A stretch of 7,520 nt of DNA from Balneolales bacterium (GCA_007131625.1 SLQC01000167.1:1-7520), one strand, 5' to 3'. Counted from the first letter of the stretch, positions 1-6,362 are shown. The notes: generated by a model from the sequence alone, not told the origin. Translations and numbers: made by a program.

Positions 1-172
1 CATCACGCAGGGAGTTGAGCTTGGAAAACTGGCAAAACAGCATAGTCACCAGATGCGTCCAGGTGTTAATGCCTTTTTCATGTTTGTCGTTTTGGTATTT
101 TTTTACCAATTTGGCGAAGGAAAAACAATCCAGAGTCTGAATAATCTGTGCAAATAATGTTACATTTGTCAT
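1..172 (-). CDS. IS4-family transposase, N-terminal fragment (DUF4372-like domain), partial
   Basis: The minus strand from ATG at 172 is open to the window edge: 57 codons plus one base. The peptide starts MTNVTLFAQI and continues with FAKLVKKY near residue 19, TWTHLVTMLFCQFS near 37-50, and SLRD at the end. This order (FxxLVKKY, a W-x-x-L-x-x-MLFxQ core, then SLRD) is the DUF4372-type N-terminal domain of IS4-family DDE transposases, which normally run about 370-400 residues. The catalytic DDE core is outside the window. No Shine-Dalgarno sequence is seen. The first two bases of the start codon lie inside an inverted-repeat arm (171-182), which suggests translational control. Family assignment is from recalled patterns; it is confident at family level only. 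Confidence 0.8.
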   Translation of the reverse strand, partial: MTNVTLFAQIIQTLDCFSFAKLVKKYQNDKHEKGINTWTHLVTMLFCQFSKLNSLRD

Positions 173-253
173 AGCCAGTGTGTTTTCAGGATTTGAGTTT
201 GAGTTATCCTGAAAAATAAAAAAGTCGGGGTTACCGGGCTTCACACTGGCTAT
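171..253. repeat. Nested inverted repeats in front of the transposase gene
   Basis: The outer arms are ATAGCCAGTGTG (171-182) and CACACTGGCTAT (242-253), a perfect 12-bp inverted repeat. Inside lies a second perfect 10-bp inverted repeat, TTTTCAGGAT (183-192) with ATCCTGAAAA (206-215), whose 13-nt loop contains two copies of TTGAGTT-like sequence. The left outer arm abuts the inner hairpin directly, so both stems could stack in RNA. In a minus-strand transcript arriving from outside the element, the outer stem would cover the AT of the transposase ATG (172-170). This arrangement resembles fold-back inhibition known from other IS elements; that role here is inferred. Confidence 0.85.
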
Positions 254-296
254 TTTTATGTAAACAATTGTTTTGGACAAATGTGATTTTAAACAC

Positions 297-1775
297 ATGA
301 AAACTGCAACCCGTCATTTTGATACCAAGTTTCTCGGGAGGTCAATATCCATTATTCCAGAGATTTATAATGCAGGAACCGTCCGCCTGGTGTTACTTGC
401 ATTGGCATTCATTTTGGCAGTAATGATTTTCGCAGGATGTGGCAGCAGTGAAACCGGAAGCGATCAGACATACGAACAGAATCTGGTACAATTGAATGAA
501 TACACCGGACAGCAGCTAGAAAACTGGGATTTGAAGTCGAAGAAAAGGTTTGAAGAAGTATTGACCGGTGAGCCGGCAGCCTTTACAGGAGCTAAAATAT
601 GGACTGGTACCGGCGATATCATCTCTAATGCCGCATTAATTGTGCAGGACGGCAGAATTCTCGATCTGTTTTCTCTTGATATCCGCTCCCTCCCGGATGG
701 AATTCAGACATATGACCTATCGGGGATGTACATGATTCCCGGACTCATCAACGCTCACGGCCATGTTGGTATGGCCGACGGATTGCAGACCGGATCGCAA
801 ATCCATTCCGAAGATAATGTACGCAAACAACTTGCATTATATGCCCGATACGGCATTACCACCGTTGTAAGTCTCGGGGATGAACCGCCTCACGCGTTCC
901 AGGTCCGGGAACAGCATGATCCTCGACAACCCGGTATGGCACGCTTGTATATGTCTGGGCCGGTCCTTTCACCTGATTCCCCTGAACAGGCATATCGGGA
1001 TGTCGAAACACTGAAAGAAAAGAGACCCGACTGGGTGAAAATTCGGGTAGACGATCAGCTGGGCCGCAGAACAGCCATGCCGCCGGATATATTTGGAGCG
1101 GTAATCGATGCGTCACATCAGCACGATTTGCCGGTAGCCTCGCATATGGTGGCACTGGATATTTCAAAAGAATTGCTTCGAAAGGGAACGAATCTGCTGG
1201 CTCACAGCATCCGTGACGAACCGGTGGATGATGAACTTGTGGCATTGATGATGGATCGTGATATCTGTATCACTCCGACTTTAACACGGGAAGTGTCTGT
1301 GTATATCTATGCTGAACGTCCGGATTTTTTTGATGATCCCTTTTTCCTGGAATATGCCGATCATGCGGTGCTAGAGATGCTGCAACAACCTGATATACAG
1401 AAGCGCTATACCGGAGAAGCAGCCGATTTTTATCGTAAAGCTCTTCCGCTTGCCATGGAAAATATGTTAAAACTTCACAATTCCGGTATCAGAGTGGCAA
1501 TGGGAACAGACAGCGGTCCTCCAGCCCGTTTTCAGGGATACTTCGAGCATATGGAGATGGAGATGATGCATGATGCCGGAATGTCACCAGCGGATGTTTT
1601 GACTTCCGCAACCCGTAACGCCGCCGAATGTATGGATATCGGTGATAACCTGGGGACACTCGAACCAGGTAAATGGGCTGATTTTATATTGCTTGAAGAC
1701 GATCCGCTGCAGGATATACGTAATCTCAGGTCCCTGCAAAAGATCTATATCGCGGGTGCGAAAATGGACAGATGA
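297..1775 (+). CDS. Lipoprotein metal-dependent amidohydrolase (imidazolonepropionase/prolidase-like)
   Basis: A 492-residue protein of the amidohydrolase superfamily (PF01979-type), predicted to be membrane-anchored outside the cytoplasm and to hydrolyse an unknown amide or peptide-like substrate. A hydrophobic segment at about residues 29-47 ends in the lipobox FAGC (Cys48). After a linker come the composite beta-sheet start (GAKIW, about 98-102), the metal-binding HxH in NAHGH (His154, His156), a Lys in DWVKIR (Lys248, candidate carbamylated bridge), His283 (ASHM), His303 (LAHS), Asp405 in GTDSG, and the C-terminal EPGKWADF segment. The metal set of the Xaa-Pro dipeptidase/imidazolonepropionase-like branch is thus complete. 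ATG at 297 is chosen; an in-frame TTG at 273 would add eight residues. Neither has a Shine-Dalgarno sequence, and the 28 residues before the hydrophobic core are long for a lipoprotein. The gene starts about 45 bp from the IS4-family structure, so its native upstream region may have been displaced. It converges with the peroxiredoxin gene. Confidence 0.9.
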   Translation: MKTATRHFDTKFLGRSISIIPEIYNAGTVRLVLLALAFILAVMIFAGCGSSETGSDQTYEQNLVQLNEYTGQQLENWDLKSKKRFEEVLTGEPAAFTGAKIWTGTGDIISNAALIVQDGRILDLFSLDIRSLPDGIQTYDLSGMYMIPGLINAHGHVGMADGLQTGSQIHSEDNVRKQLALYARYGITTVVSLGDEPPHAFQVREQHDPRQPGMARLYMSGPVLSPDSPEQAYRDVETLKEKRPDWVKIRVDDQLGRRTAMPPDIFGAVIDASHQHDLPVASHMVALDISKELLRKGTNLLAHSIRDEPVDDELVALMMDRDICITPTLTREVSVYIYAERPDFFDDPFFLEYADHAVLEMLQQPDIQKRYTGEAADFYRKALPLAMENMLKLHNSGIRVAMGTDSGPPARFQGYFEHMEMEMMHDAGMSPADVLTSATRNAAECMDIGDNLGTLEPGKWADFILLEDDPLQDIRNLRSLQKIYIAGAKMDR

Positions 1776-1888
1776 GCCAATCAGGAAAAACAGGGAAAAA
1801 AACAGATCTTAAGATACATGATGAATACAGTTACACCATGTGACCTTAGAAATATCGGAAATAAACACAAGATACCGGATAACTGTTT

Positions 1889-2479
1889 TTATTGGTTTTG
1901 CATCTCCGTGATGGCAGCAATCACCGTTTCACTGTCGCCGGCGGCATCTACTTCGGTATCCACATAGGCAATCTTGCCATCGGTGTCGATGATAAATGTC
2001 CAGCGAGCCGTTGAAACTTCCCGTGTTAACACATGTTCTACACCATCAACTTCACGCGTAATAGTACCACCGCTTCGCAGAGGTACCCCGAAAGCCTGGG
2101 CAATGCTGCCATCGGCATCGGACAGAAGGGGAAAATTCAGATTATTGGCACGACGAAAAAGCTCAAGATTGTCGACAGTGTCACCACTGATACCGACCAC
2201 TTCGGCTCCCATTTCGGTCAAACGGGTACGGTTGTCACGAAAACTGCAAGCCTGAGCTGTGCATCCACCGGTCATGGCCGCCGGGTAAAAGAAAACGACC
2301 AGAATGTTGTCGCCTACATGGTCAACACTTCGCCAGCTTTCACCTTTATCGGTTACTGAATTGAAATTGGGGACAGGATCTCCAATATTGAGCTTCATTT
2401 CTTGTGAATATATGGGTGTATGCGACATTGCCAATACAAACAATGCCAAAATTAGGGTTGGTAGATGCTTTCTTCTCAT
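1889..2479 (-). CDS. Exported peroxiredoxin, PrxQ/BCP type
   Basis: A 196-residue thiol peroxidase of the AhpC/TSA superfamily, expected to reduce hydrogen peroxide or organic hydroperoxides. Residues 1-26 form a signal peptide (MRRK, hydrophobic LILALFVLAM, then a polar cleavage region near YSQ), so it probably works in the periplasm. The fold begins at GDPVPNF (33-39). The active site is FFYPAAMTGGCTAQAC: Pro66, Thr70, peroxidatic Cys73 and a second Cys78 five residues on, the spacing of PrxQ/BCP resolving cysteines. GISGD (96-100) and the Arg in TARW (Arg159) are the other expected active-site elements. Without the leader the length, about 170, suits the family. A GGAG sequence (2487-2490 on the minus strand) lies 7 nt before the ATG. 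It converges on the amidohydrolase with 113 bp between stops. Its reductant would have to be an exported thioredoxin-like protein, none of which is in this window. Confidence 0.93.
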   Translation of the reverse strand: MRRKHLPTLILALFVLAMSHTPIYSQEMKLNIGDPVPNFNSVTDKGESWRSVDHVGDNILVVFFYPAAMTGGCTAQACSFRDNRTRLTEMGAEVVGISGDTVDNLELFRRANNLNFPLLSDADGSIAQAFGVPLRSGGTITREVDGVEHVLTREVSTARWTFIIDTDGKIAYVDTEVDAAGDSETVIAAITEMQNQ

Positions 2480-2628
2480 TATCTTTCTCCGTTCTGCATA
2501 AATGTTGCAACTGCCTGATATTTAGGTTTATAAAAACCATATCCGGGAAAAAATCGTTTCATCTGTTTTTTTATTTATTTCTTAAGGACAGATGTAATGT
2601 CCATGACAGAAATAATCATGCTCCTGTG

Positions 2629-2644
2629 TGACGGATAGCCGTCA
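2629..2644. repeat. Short perfect hairpin
   Basis: TGACGG (2629-2634) and CCGTCA (2639-2644) form a 6-bp stem with a 4-nt ATAG loop. On the plus strand it is followed by a T-rich stretch after about 10 nt, but no plus-strand gene ends nearby, so a terminator role is doubtful. It could be an operator or a leader structure in the peroxiredoxin upstream region. Confidence 0.45.
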
Positions 2645-2765
2645 TGGCCATTTCATCTTTTTAAAATATATAATTCATAAGGTCGCATGGAGCACCCATG
2701 TTTTAACCATACGACTGTGTACCATTATTTTCAGCCATGGAATTTTCAGACAGATAAGAGACTAT

Positions 2766-2798
2766 GCAGCCACTTTGCAGCCACTTTGCAACCACTAT
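2766..2798. repeat. 11-bp tandem direct repeat, two exact copies and one diverged
   Basis: GCAGCCACTTT occurs at 2766-2776 and 2777-2787, followed by GCAACCACTAT (2788-2798), which differs at three positions. The period of 11 bp is about one helical turn, so the copies would face the same side of the DNA. The array lies 92-124 bp upstream of the aldo/keto reductase start. It could be a regulator binding array or a slippage-generated microsatellite. Confidence 0.8.
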
Positions 2799-2889
2799 AA
2801 AAACATAGGTTAGACTTAATCATTTCAAAAAGTTATATTGCCAAATATTAATCCATATCAATCATGGTAAAAATCGGAGTAATAGCGAT

Positions 2890-3777
2890 ATGAAGATTAA
2901 CAGAAAAGCATTTTTAAAAAGCCTCGGATTGGGTGCCGTAGGTACCCTGGCCGGAACCACGTTAGTAAAATGCACTGATTCAGCTAAAAAAACTGATCCA
3001 GAACTAACCGGTACGATCCCAAAAAGAAAGCTAGGAAAGAATAACCTGATGGCATCCGTGCTTTGTCTCGGTGCCGGCAGTCGTTTTACCGGTGATGATT
3101 TCATACCCGCCCACGAACGGGAAGAATACTTGCGTTATGCCATTAGCCAGGGGGTCAATTATATCGACACTGCCATTAACTACGGACCCAGTGAGAAAAT
3201 ACTGGGAGAGATTTTTAACAGTGACGAGTGGAGCAGGCTTGTACTTAGTTCAAAAACAAATTCCAGTACCTATGACGATGTTATGAGAGATTTTGAAACC
3301 AGCACAAAATCTCTTAAACGGGATAACCTCGATGCTTATCTTTTACATAACGGTGGATTGTCGGATAATATCGAAGATAACAGACAGCCCTTTACCGCAC
3401 TGCTGGAACTGAGAGAGCAAGGGCTTGTCGGAAATATTGGATTTTCAACACATGGTGCCGTTAGCTTGCAAAATACTGTGAAGCTGGTTGAAGAATTCGA
3501 CCTGGATCACCTTGTGATAAATGTAGGTGAAGGCCGTGTTGATTACCGGCCGGTAGTACCTGAAATACTGGCAAAAGGATGTACGGTTGCGGCTATAAAG
3601 GTAACTCGCTCCTTTGAAGGGAAAGGGCCTGTGGAAAGTGCGCGTTTGGCATATAAAGATGTTCTGGACCGTTCTTTCACGTCTGCAATTATCTCACATT
3701 CCAATGCCGGCGTAGGAGATCGCGGTTGGAAAAAGTTATTGGATGAAAACATCAGAACTGCCAAAACATTTGCATAA
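2890..3777 (+). CDS. Aldo/keto reductase family protein with an export-type leader
   Basis: A 295-residue protein whose residues 40-295 form an aldo/keto reductase TIM barrel that reduces a carbonyl or oxidises an alcohol using NADP(H); the substrate is unknown. The catalytic tetrad is visible: Asp93 and Tyr98 in DTAINYG, Lys122 in LSSKT, His153 in LLHNGG. GNIGFSTHG (181-189) and VAAIKV (233-238) match later barrel strands. The leader is INRKAFLKSLGLGAVG, like a twin-arginine signal but with Arg-Lys in place of Arg-Arg, and has a Cys28 preceded by Lys, a poor lipobox. Export is therefore likely but the route uncertain. The barrel is shorter at its C-terminus than the usual 300-plus residue enzymes, so the cofactor-binding end may be reduced. 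It lies 54 bp before the nucleoside hydrolase-like gene on the same strand, probably one transcript. A GGAG lies 10 nt before the ATG. Confidence 0.9.
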   Translation: MKINRKAFLKSLGLGAVGTLAGTTLVKCTDSAKKTDPELTGTIPKRKLGKNNLMASVLCLGAGSRFTGDDFIPAHEREEYLRYAISQGVNYIDTAINYGPSEKILGEIFNSDEWSRLVLSSKTNSSTYDDVMRDFETSTKSLKRDNLDAYLLHNGGLSDNIEDNRQPFTALLELREQGLVGNIGFSTHGAVSLQNTVKLVEEFDLDHLVINVGEGRVDYRPVVPEILAKGCTVAAIKVTRSFEGKGPVESARLAYKDVLDRSFTSAIISHSNAGVGDRGWKKLLDENIRTAKTFA

Positions 3778-3801
3778 TGCATTTTCCCGTTTCTGAAATA
3801 C

Positions 3802-3823
3802 ACCGGAAAGCCTTTTTCCTGGT
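3802..3823 (+). promoter_or_regulatory. Hairpin just before the nucleoside hydrolase start
   Basis: ACCGGAAA (3802-3809) pairs with TTTCC-T-GGT (3815-3823), an 8-bp stem with one bulged T and a 5-nt loop. It ends 8 nt before the ATG at 3832, exactly where a ribosome would bind, and no Shine-Dalgarno sequence is visible there. It is not followed by a T-run, so a terminator is unlikely. It may lower or regulate translation of the second gene relative to the first, or mark an RNA-processing site. Function is inferred. Confidence 0.4.
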
Positions 3824-3831
3824 ATAGTGAC

Positions 3832-4863
3832 ATGCCTGCTCAAACCTTGTTGACCACCCTTTTTTTGATTGTATTTGCAAGTATTTTGTCGTGTGCCAAC
3901 AATGATTTGACTGCTGGAGAGCCTGTCAGCATCATCTTTGATACCGATATGACCACTGATTGCGATGATGCGGGTGCTCTTGCCATGCTGCATGCACTGG
4001 ATCGAATGGGAGAGGCTAAAATACTGGCTACTGTGGTGAACAACATGGGCGAGCACTCTGCAGGTGCAACAGCCGCCATAAACGCCTTTTACGGACGACC
4101 GGACATTCCGGTTGGCGCATACAAAGGAAATATAGTGGGGCGGGATGCAGCAGATTTTTTTATCGATATAGCTTTGGATAAAGCCTCTTATGGTCATGAG
4201 GCATCGTCAAGATATGACCTGCCGGATGCCGTGGATGTATATCGTAAAGTCCTGGCAGAAGCCGGACCAAATGAAGTGGTAATTGTAAGTGTAGGCCATC
4301 TTAATAACCTTTTTGATCTGTTGCAATCAGAGCCGGATCAGTACAGTGACAAGACCGGAACAGAATTGGTTGCAGCGAAGGTGGATCATTTGGTGGTAAT
4401 GGGAGGCCACTTTCTGCCAAAATCAGATGAACGATACCCCTATGGTCGTGAACATAACTTCCGTGCTCGTGGAAGTGCACAGTTTACCGGTCCGACTCTG
4501 GACCAGTGGCCTACCAGGATACTAATATCAGGATATGAAATTGGTGAAAAAATATTGACCGGGCCTGGTTTATCAGAATTGGACGAAGCTCATCCTGTCA
4601 GACGGGCATATGCAAGGCACTCATCCGAACCCTTGATAAACGGACGGATGAGCTGGGACCAAACAGCCGTCCTGGCAGCCGTTCGGGATCCGGATAAGTA
4701 TTGGGATTTTAGTCCACCGGGACGGGTCAAAGTAGATGAGGAAGGAAATAACACCTGGATCGAAGACCCGGAAGGAACTCATGTTTATTTGATTGAGCGA
4801 AAGGAACCAGGGCCATCAGAGATTGCAGCTATCATTGAGAATTTGATGATTGATATGCCTTGA
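3832..4863 (+). CDS. Lipoprotein nucleoside hydrolase-like protein (IUNH family)
   Basis: A 343-residue inosine-uridine preferring nucleoside hydrolase-type protein, expected to cleave an N-glycosidic bond (nucleoside to base plus ribose) or act on a related glycosylamine. Residues 1-20 are a hydrophobic leader ending in the lipobox ILSC (Cys21), so it should be anchored in the envelope. The calcium-binding signature DTDMTTDCDD spans 37-46 (Asp37, Asp39, Asp45, Asp46). VVN (68-70) and VMGG (189-192) follow. REHNFRARGSA (206-216) sits where the family has its Asn-containing ribose-binding segment. SWDQTAVLAAV (274-284) supplies the late Asp276, the fourth calcium ligand. Length suits the family. 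Substrate preference cannot be read, and this exported subgroup diverges from classical cytoplasmic enzymes. It follows the aldo/keto reductase by 54 bp, suggesting a joint role in sugar or nucleoside scavenging outside the cytoplasm (inference). Confidence 0.9.
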   Translation: MPAQTLLTTLFLIVFASILSCANNDLTAGEPVSIIFDTDMTTDCDDAGALAMLHALDRMGEAKILATVVNNMGEHSAGATAAINAFYGRPDIPVGAYKGNIVGRDAADFFIDIALDKASYGHEASSRYDLPDAVDVYRKVLAEAGPNEVVIVSVGHLNNLFDLLQSEPDQYSDKTGTELVAAKVDHLVVMGGHFLPKSDERYPYGREHNFRARGSAQFTGPTLDQWPTRILISGYEIGEKILTGPGLSELDEAHPVRRAYARHSSEPLINGRMSWDQTAVLAAVRDPDKYWDFSPPGRVKVDEEGNNTWIEDPEGTHVYLIERKEPGPSEIAAIIENLMIDMP

Positions 4864-5325
4864 TTCCACCGGTTATTGTCCCCCCTTAATATACTCGATT
4901 TGATGGAAAGCCCGGTTTCAAATGAAACCACCGTATAGATTTTATGCCTGGCCACTTTTGCAATGGCATGTACTTTTTGTGGCACTGGATCACACTACTT
5001 ACCATTGCGGACAAGCCGCAGTATACCTGCGAAAAAAGGGAATCCAACCTCTCCGCTATCGAAAATGGCCAGCATGATGATTAGCAGTCTGACACATCAT
5101 GAGGAGAAAAACTGCCTATTGCAATGAAGTCGTACTGGTGTTGATCCGGACTTTTACCCGTCATTCAAATCGCATCAGCAAATCCCGAGTAAAGGCAGTA
5201 TCTTAATCGGGTTCTGTGTTTTTAAAAATTCGGGCATCCCTGGTTTACTCATGCGCCTGTGTCAAAATTTTTCACCATGGGTGTTTCATCTCGCCACTTA
5301 ATCCCTGATCTACCCTGCCGGTCAC
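4864..5325. other. Intergenic region without a recognisable gene
   Basis: In 462 bp both strands are broken by stops; the longest open frames (about 46 codons from 4943 on plus, and a minus frame that reads through the end of the nucleoside hydrolase gene) show no motif I recognise. It contains two small perfect hairpins (4914-4929, and TGCGG/CCGCA at 5006-5020) and presumably the promoter of the downstream membrane protein gene, for which I see no exact TAnnTTTG element. The length and lack of structure would fit a decayed gene, but I cannot identify one. Confidence 0.55.
4914..4929. terminator. Possible terminator-like hairpin after the nucleoside hydrolase gene
   Basis: GGTTTCA (4914-4920) and TGAAACC (4923-4929) form a perfect inverted repeat around two bases, in practice a 6-bp stem with a 4-nt loop. 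It lies 50 bp past the nucleoside hydrolase stop. There is no T-run directly after it on the plus strand, so intrinsic termination is weakly supported. Confidence 0.3.
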
Positions 5326-6279
5326 GTGTCGTTCATCTCACAAATACAACTACGCTGGAAACAGTTAAGAGACGATCGTAGCTTCAAAAAAGTACGCCAA
5401 TTACTTCAGAGGCTGCTGGTGCTCGGAATCGTTGCTCTAATTGTCTATCAGTTGATCGATATCGGCTGGCGTGAGGTTCTGCGGTCGCTCCCGACCCATC
5501 CGATGTTTTATGTGCTTTTTGTCATCATGTTTCTGGATCTGCCGGTCTCCGAGATATTTATCTATCGCCTGGTTTGGCCATTCCGGAAATGGGAGGGCTT
5601 TAAAGCGTTCATCACTAAACGGGTTTATAACCAGGAGGTCATAGGCTATGCCGGAGAATTTTATCTGTTTTTATGGGGACGTAAACAGGCTAAAAAACCT
5701 GACAAGGAGATTTTTAAAAATATCAGGGACAACAGCATCCTTTCCTCCATCAGTTCCAATCTGGTAGCTATTGTCCTTATCGGACTTCTGCTTTATACCG
5801 GAGTTATCGGCGCTGGAGATATTTTGGGAAACCACAATACGGTCTATTTCATCGCGGCTGTTATCCTGTTCATAGCCGCTATTGCTCTTGTTGTCCAATT
5901 TCGCAATTATTTGTTCGATCTCCCGCTCCAAAAAGCCGCCATCTGCTTTTCTATTTATCTCTCCCGTTTTCTCTTTCACCACGCAATCCTCGTACTGCAA
6001 TGGCTTATTGTGCTGCCCGACAGCCCACTTTCCATGCTTTTTCTTCTGATGGCGATTTATATCATCGTCAATCGCATACCGTTTATACCGAGCAAGGACC
6101 TGGTTTTCATGTGGGCGGGAATCGAATTTTCGCGAGTGCTTGATGTCACCACCGCATCCATTGCCGGAATGCTTCTGGTGACCAGCGCACTAAAAAAAGT
6201 TACCAACCTGACACTTTTTCTCCTGATCTCCTACTACTCCAAGGATTCCGACATCCAAAAAGCAGCCCGACCTGAGTAA
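5326..6279 (+). CDS. Polytopic membrane protein, flippase-like / LPG-synthase membrane-domain-like
   Basis: A 317-residue integral membrane protein with a basic N-terminus and about seven hydrophobic segments (roughly 27-45, 59-80, 138-160, 172-190, 203-229, 232-250, 275-300). The overall layout resembles the flippase-like (UPF0104/LPG synthase TM) group: a soluble-looking stretch after the second helix with GYAGEFYLFLWG (107-118), then a long membrane block with IPFIPSKDLVF (251-261) and a Gly/Ala-rich penultimate helix. This resemblance is weak and recalled, so no substrate is proposed; a lipid-handling role would be a guess. The start is GTG at 5326 with no Shine-Dalgarno sequence; the nearest upstream in-frame stop is at 5299-5301, so no better start exists upstream. 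The gene is isolated: 462 bp follow the previous gene, and the next features lie on the opposite strand. Confidence 0.82.
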   Translation: MSFISQIQLRWKQLRDDRSFKKVRQLLQRLLVLGIVALIVYQLIDIGWREVLRSLPTHPMFYVLFVIMFLDLPVSEIFIYRLVWPFRKWEGFKAFITKRVYNQEVIGYAGEFYLFLWGRKQAKKPDKEIFKNIRDNSILSSISSNLVAIVLIGLLLYTGVIGAGDILGNHNTVYFIAAVILFIAAIALVVQFRNYLFDLPLQKAAICFSIYLSRFLFHHAILVLQWLIVLPDSPLSMLFLLMAIYIIVNRIPFIPSKDLVFMWAGIEFSRVLDVTTASIAGMLLVTSALKKVTNLTLFLLISYYSKDSDIQKAARPE

Positions 6280-6346
6280 ATGACAGGCACTTTGGGTTTA
6301 ATTGTTAACATATTGTATCGGATAATCCAGATTCATCAGACCGGAT

Positions 6347-6362
6347 TGATCCAGTTGGATCA
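6347..6362. repeat. Palindrome TGATCCA-GT-TGGATCA with neighbouring GGAT/ATCC half-sites
   Basis: TGATCCA (6347-6353) and TGGATCA (6356-6362) form a perfect inverted repeat around GT. Just upstream, GGATAATCC (6319-6328 area) and GGATTGATCC repeat the same half-site words. It is located between convergent genes, where bidirectional terminators often sit, but it has no T-run. A protein-binding site is equally possible. Confidence 0.4.

Larger units (their letters stand above)
1..253 (-). mobile_element. End of an IS4-family insertion sequence (transposase-start side), cut by the window edge
   Basis: The element is recognised from the N-terminal part of its transposase and from the structured, non-coding DNA in front of that gene. 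The segment from 253 down to 173 (minus-strand reading) is the leader. It begins with a 12-bp arm that is repeated, inverted, at the transposase start, and includes a T-rich block. The outer boundary is not proven: no target-site duplication or opposite end is visible because the rest of the element lies outside the window. I place the boundary near 253 because the long inverted repeat ends there. It could lie somewhat inside this point. Confidence 0.6.
2480..2889. other. Intergenic region between divergent peroxiredoxin and aldo/keto reductase genes
   Basis: No convincing gene was found on either strand in these 410 bp; the short open frames lack recognisable motifs and supporting start signals. 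It must hold the promoters of both divergent genes, but I found no clear TAnnTTTG element for either. Visible structure: a short perfect hairpin at 2629-2644, an AT-rich block around 2660-2680, and an 11-bp tandem repeat at 2766-2798. A GGAG (2876-2879) precedes the aldo/keto reductase start by 10 nt. Confidence 0.6.

Noticed and set aside
276..284. GACAAATGT, an inverted copy of ACATTTGTC at 162-170, suggesting a longer terminal repeat
   Set aside because: The two copies are not symmetric with the main 12-bp arms (22 extra bases on one side), and a 9-bp match between two such AT-rich stretches can arise by chance.
856..1245. A 129-residue open frame on the minus strand inside the amidohydrolase gene
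   Set aside because: It lies wholly within a well-supported gene, has no recognisable motif, and its composition is that of an antisense shadow.
1806..1815. Palindrome ATCTTAAGAT between the convergent amidohydrolase and peroxiredoxin genes, considered as a terminator
   Set aside because: It has no loop and only AT-rich pairs, so it would not form a stable hairpin; the nearby T-run on the minus strand is separated from it.
2766..2798. Considered as a CRISPR-type array
   Set aside because: The units are 11 bp, contiguous and without spacers, and there is no cas gene.
5006..5020. TGCGG/CCGCA hairpin with a 5-nt loop, considered as a terminator or riboswitch part
   Set aside because: The stem is only 5 bp, has no adjacent T-run on either strand and is not near a gene end.
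4995..5075. Short minus frame reading MLAIFDSGEVGFPFF, reminiscent of the FDSGxGG start of glutamate racemase
   Set aside because: Only 26 residues before a stop, the second Gly of the motif is not in place, and no further racemase sequence follows in any frame I read. Likely chance.
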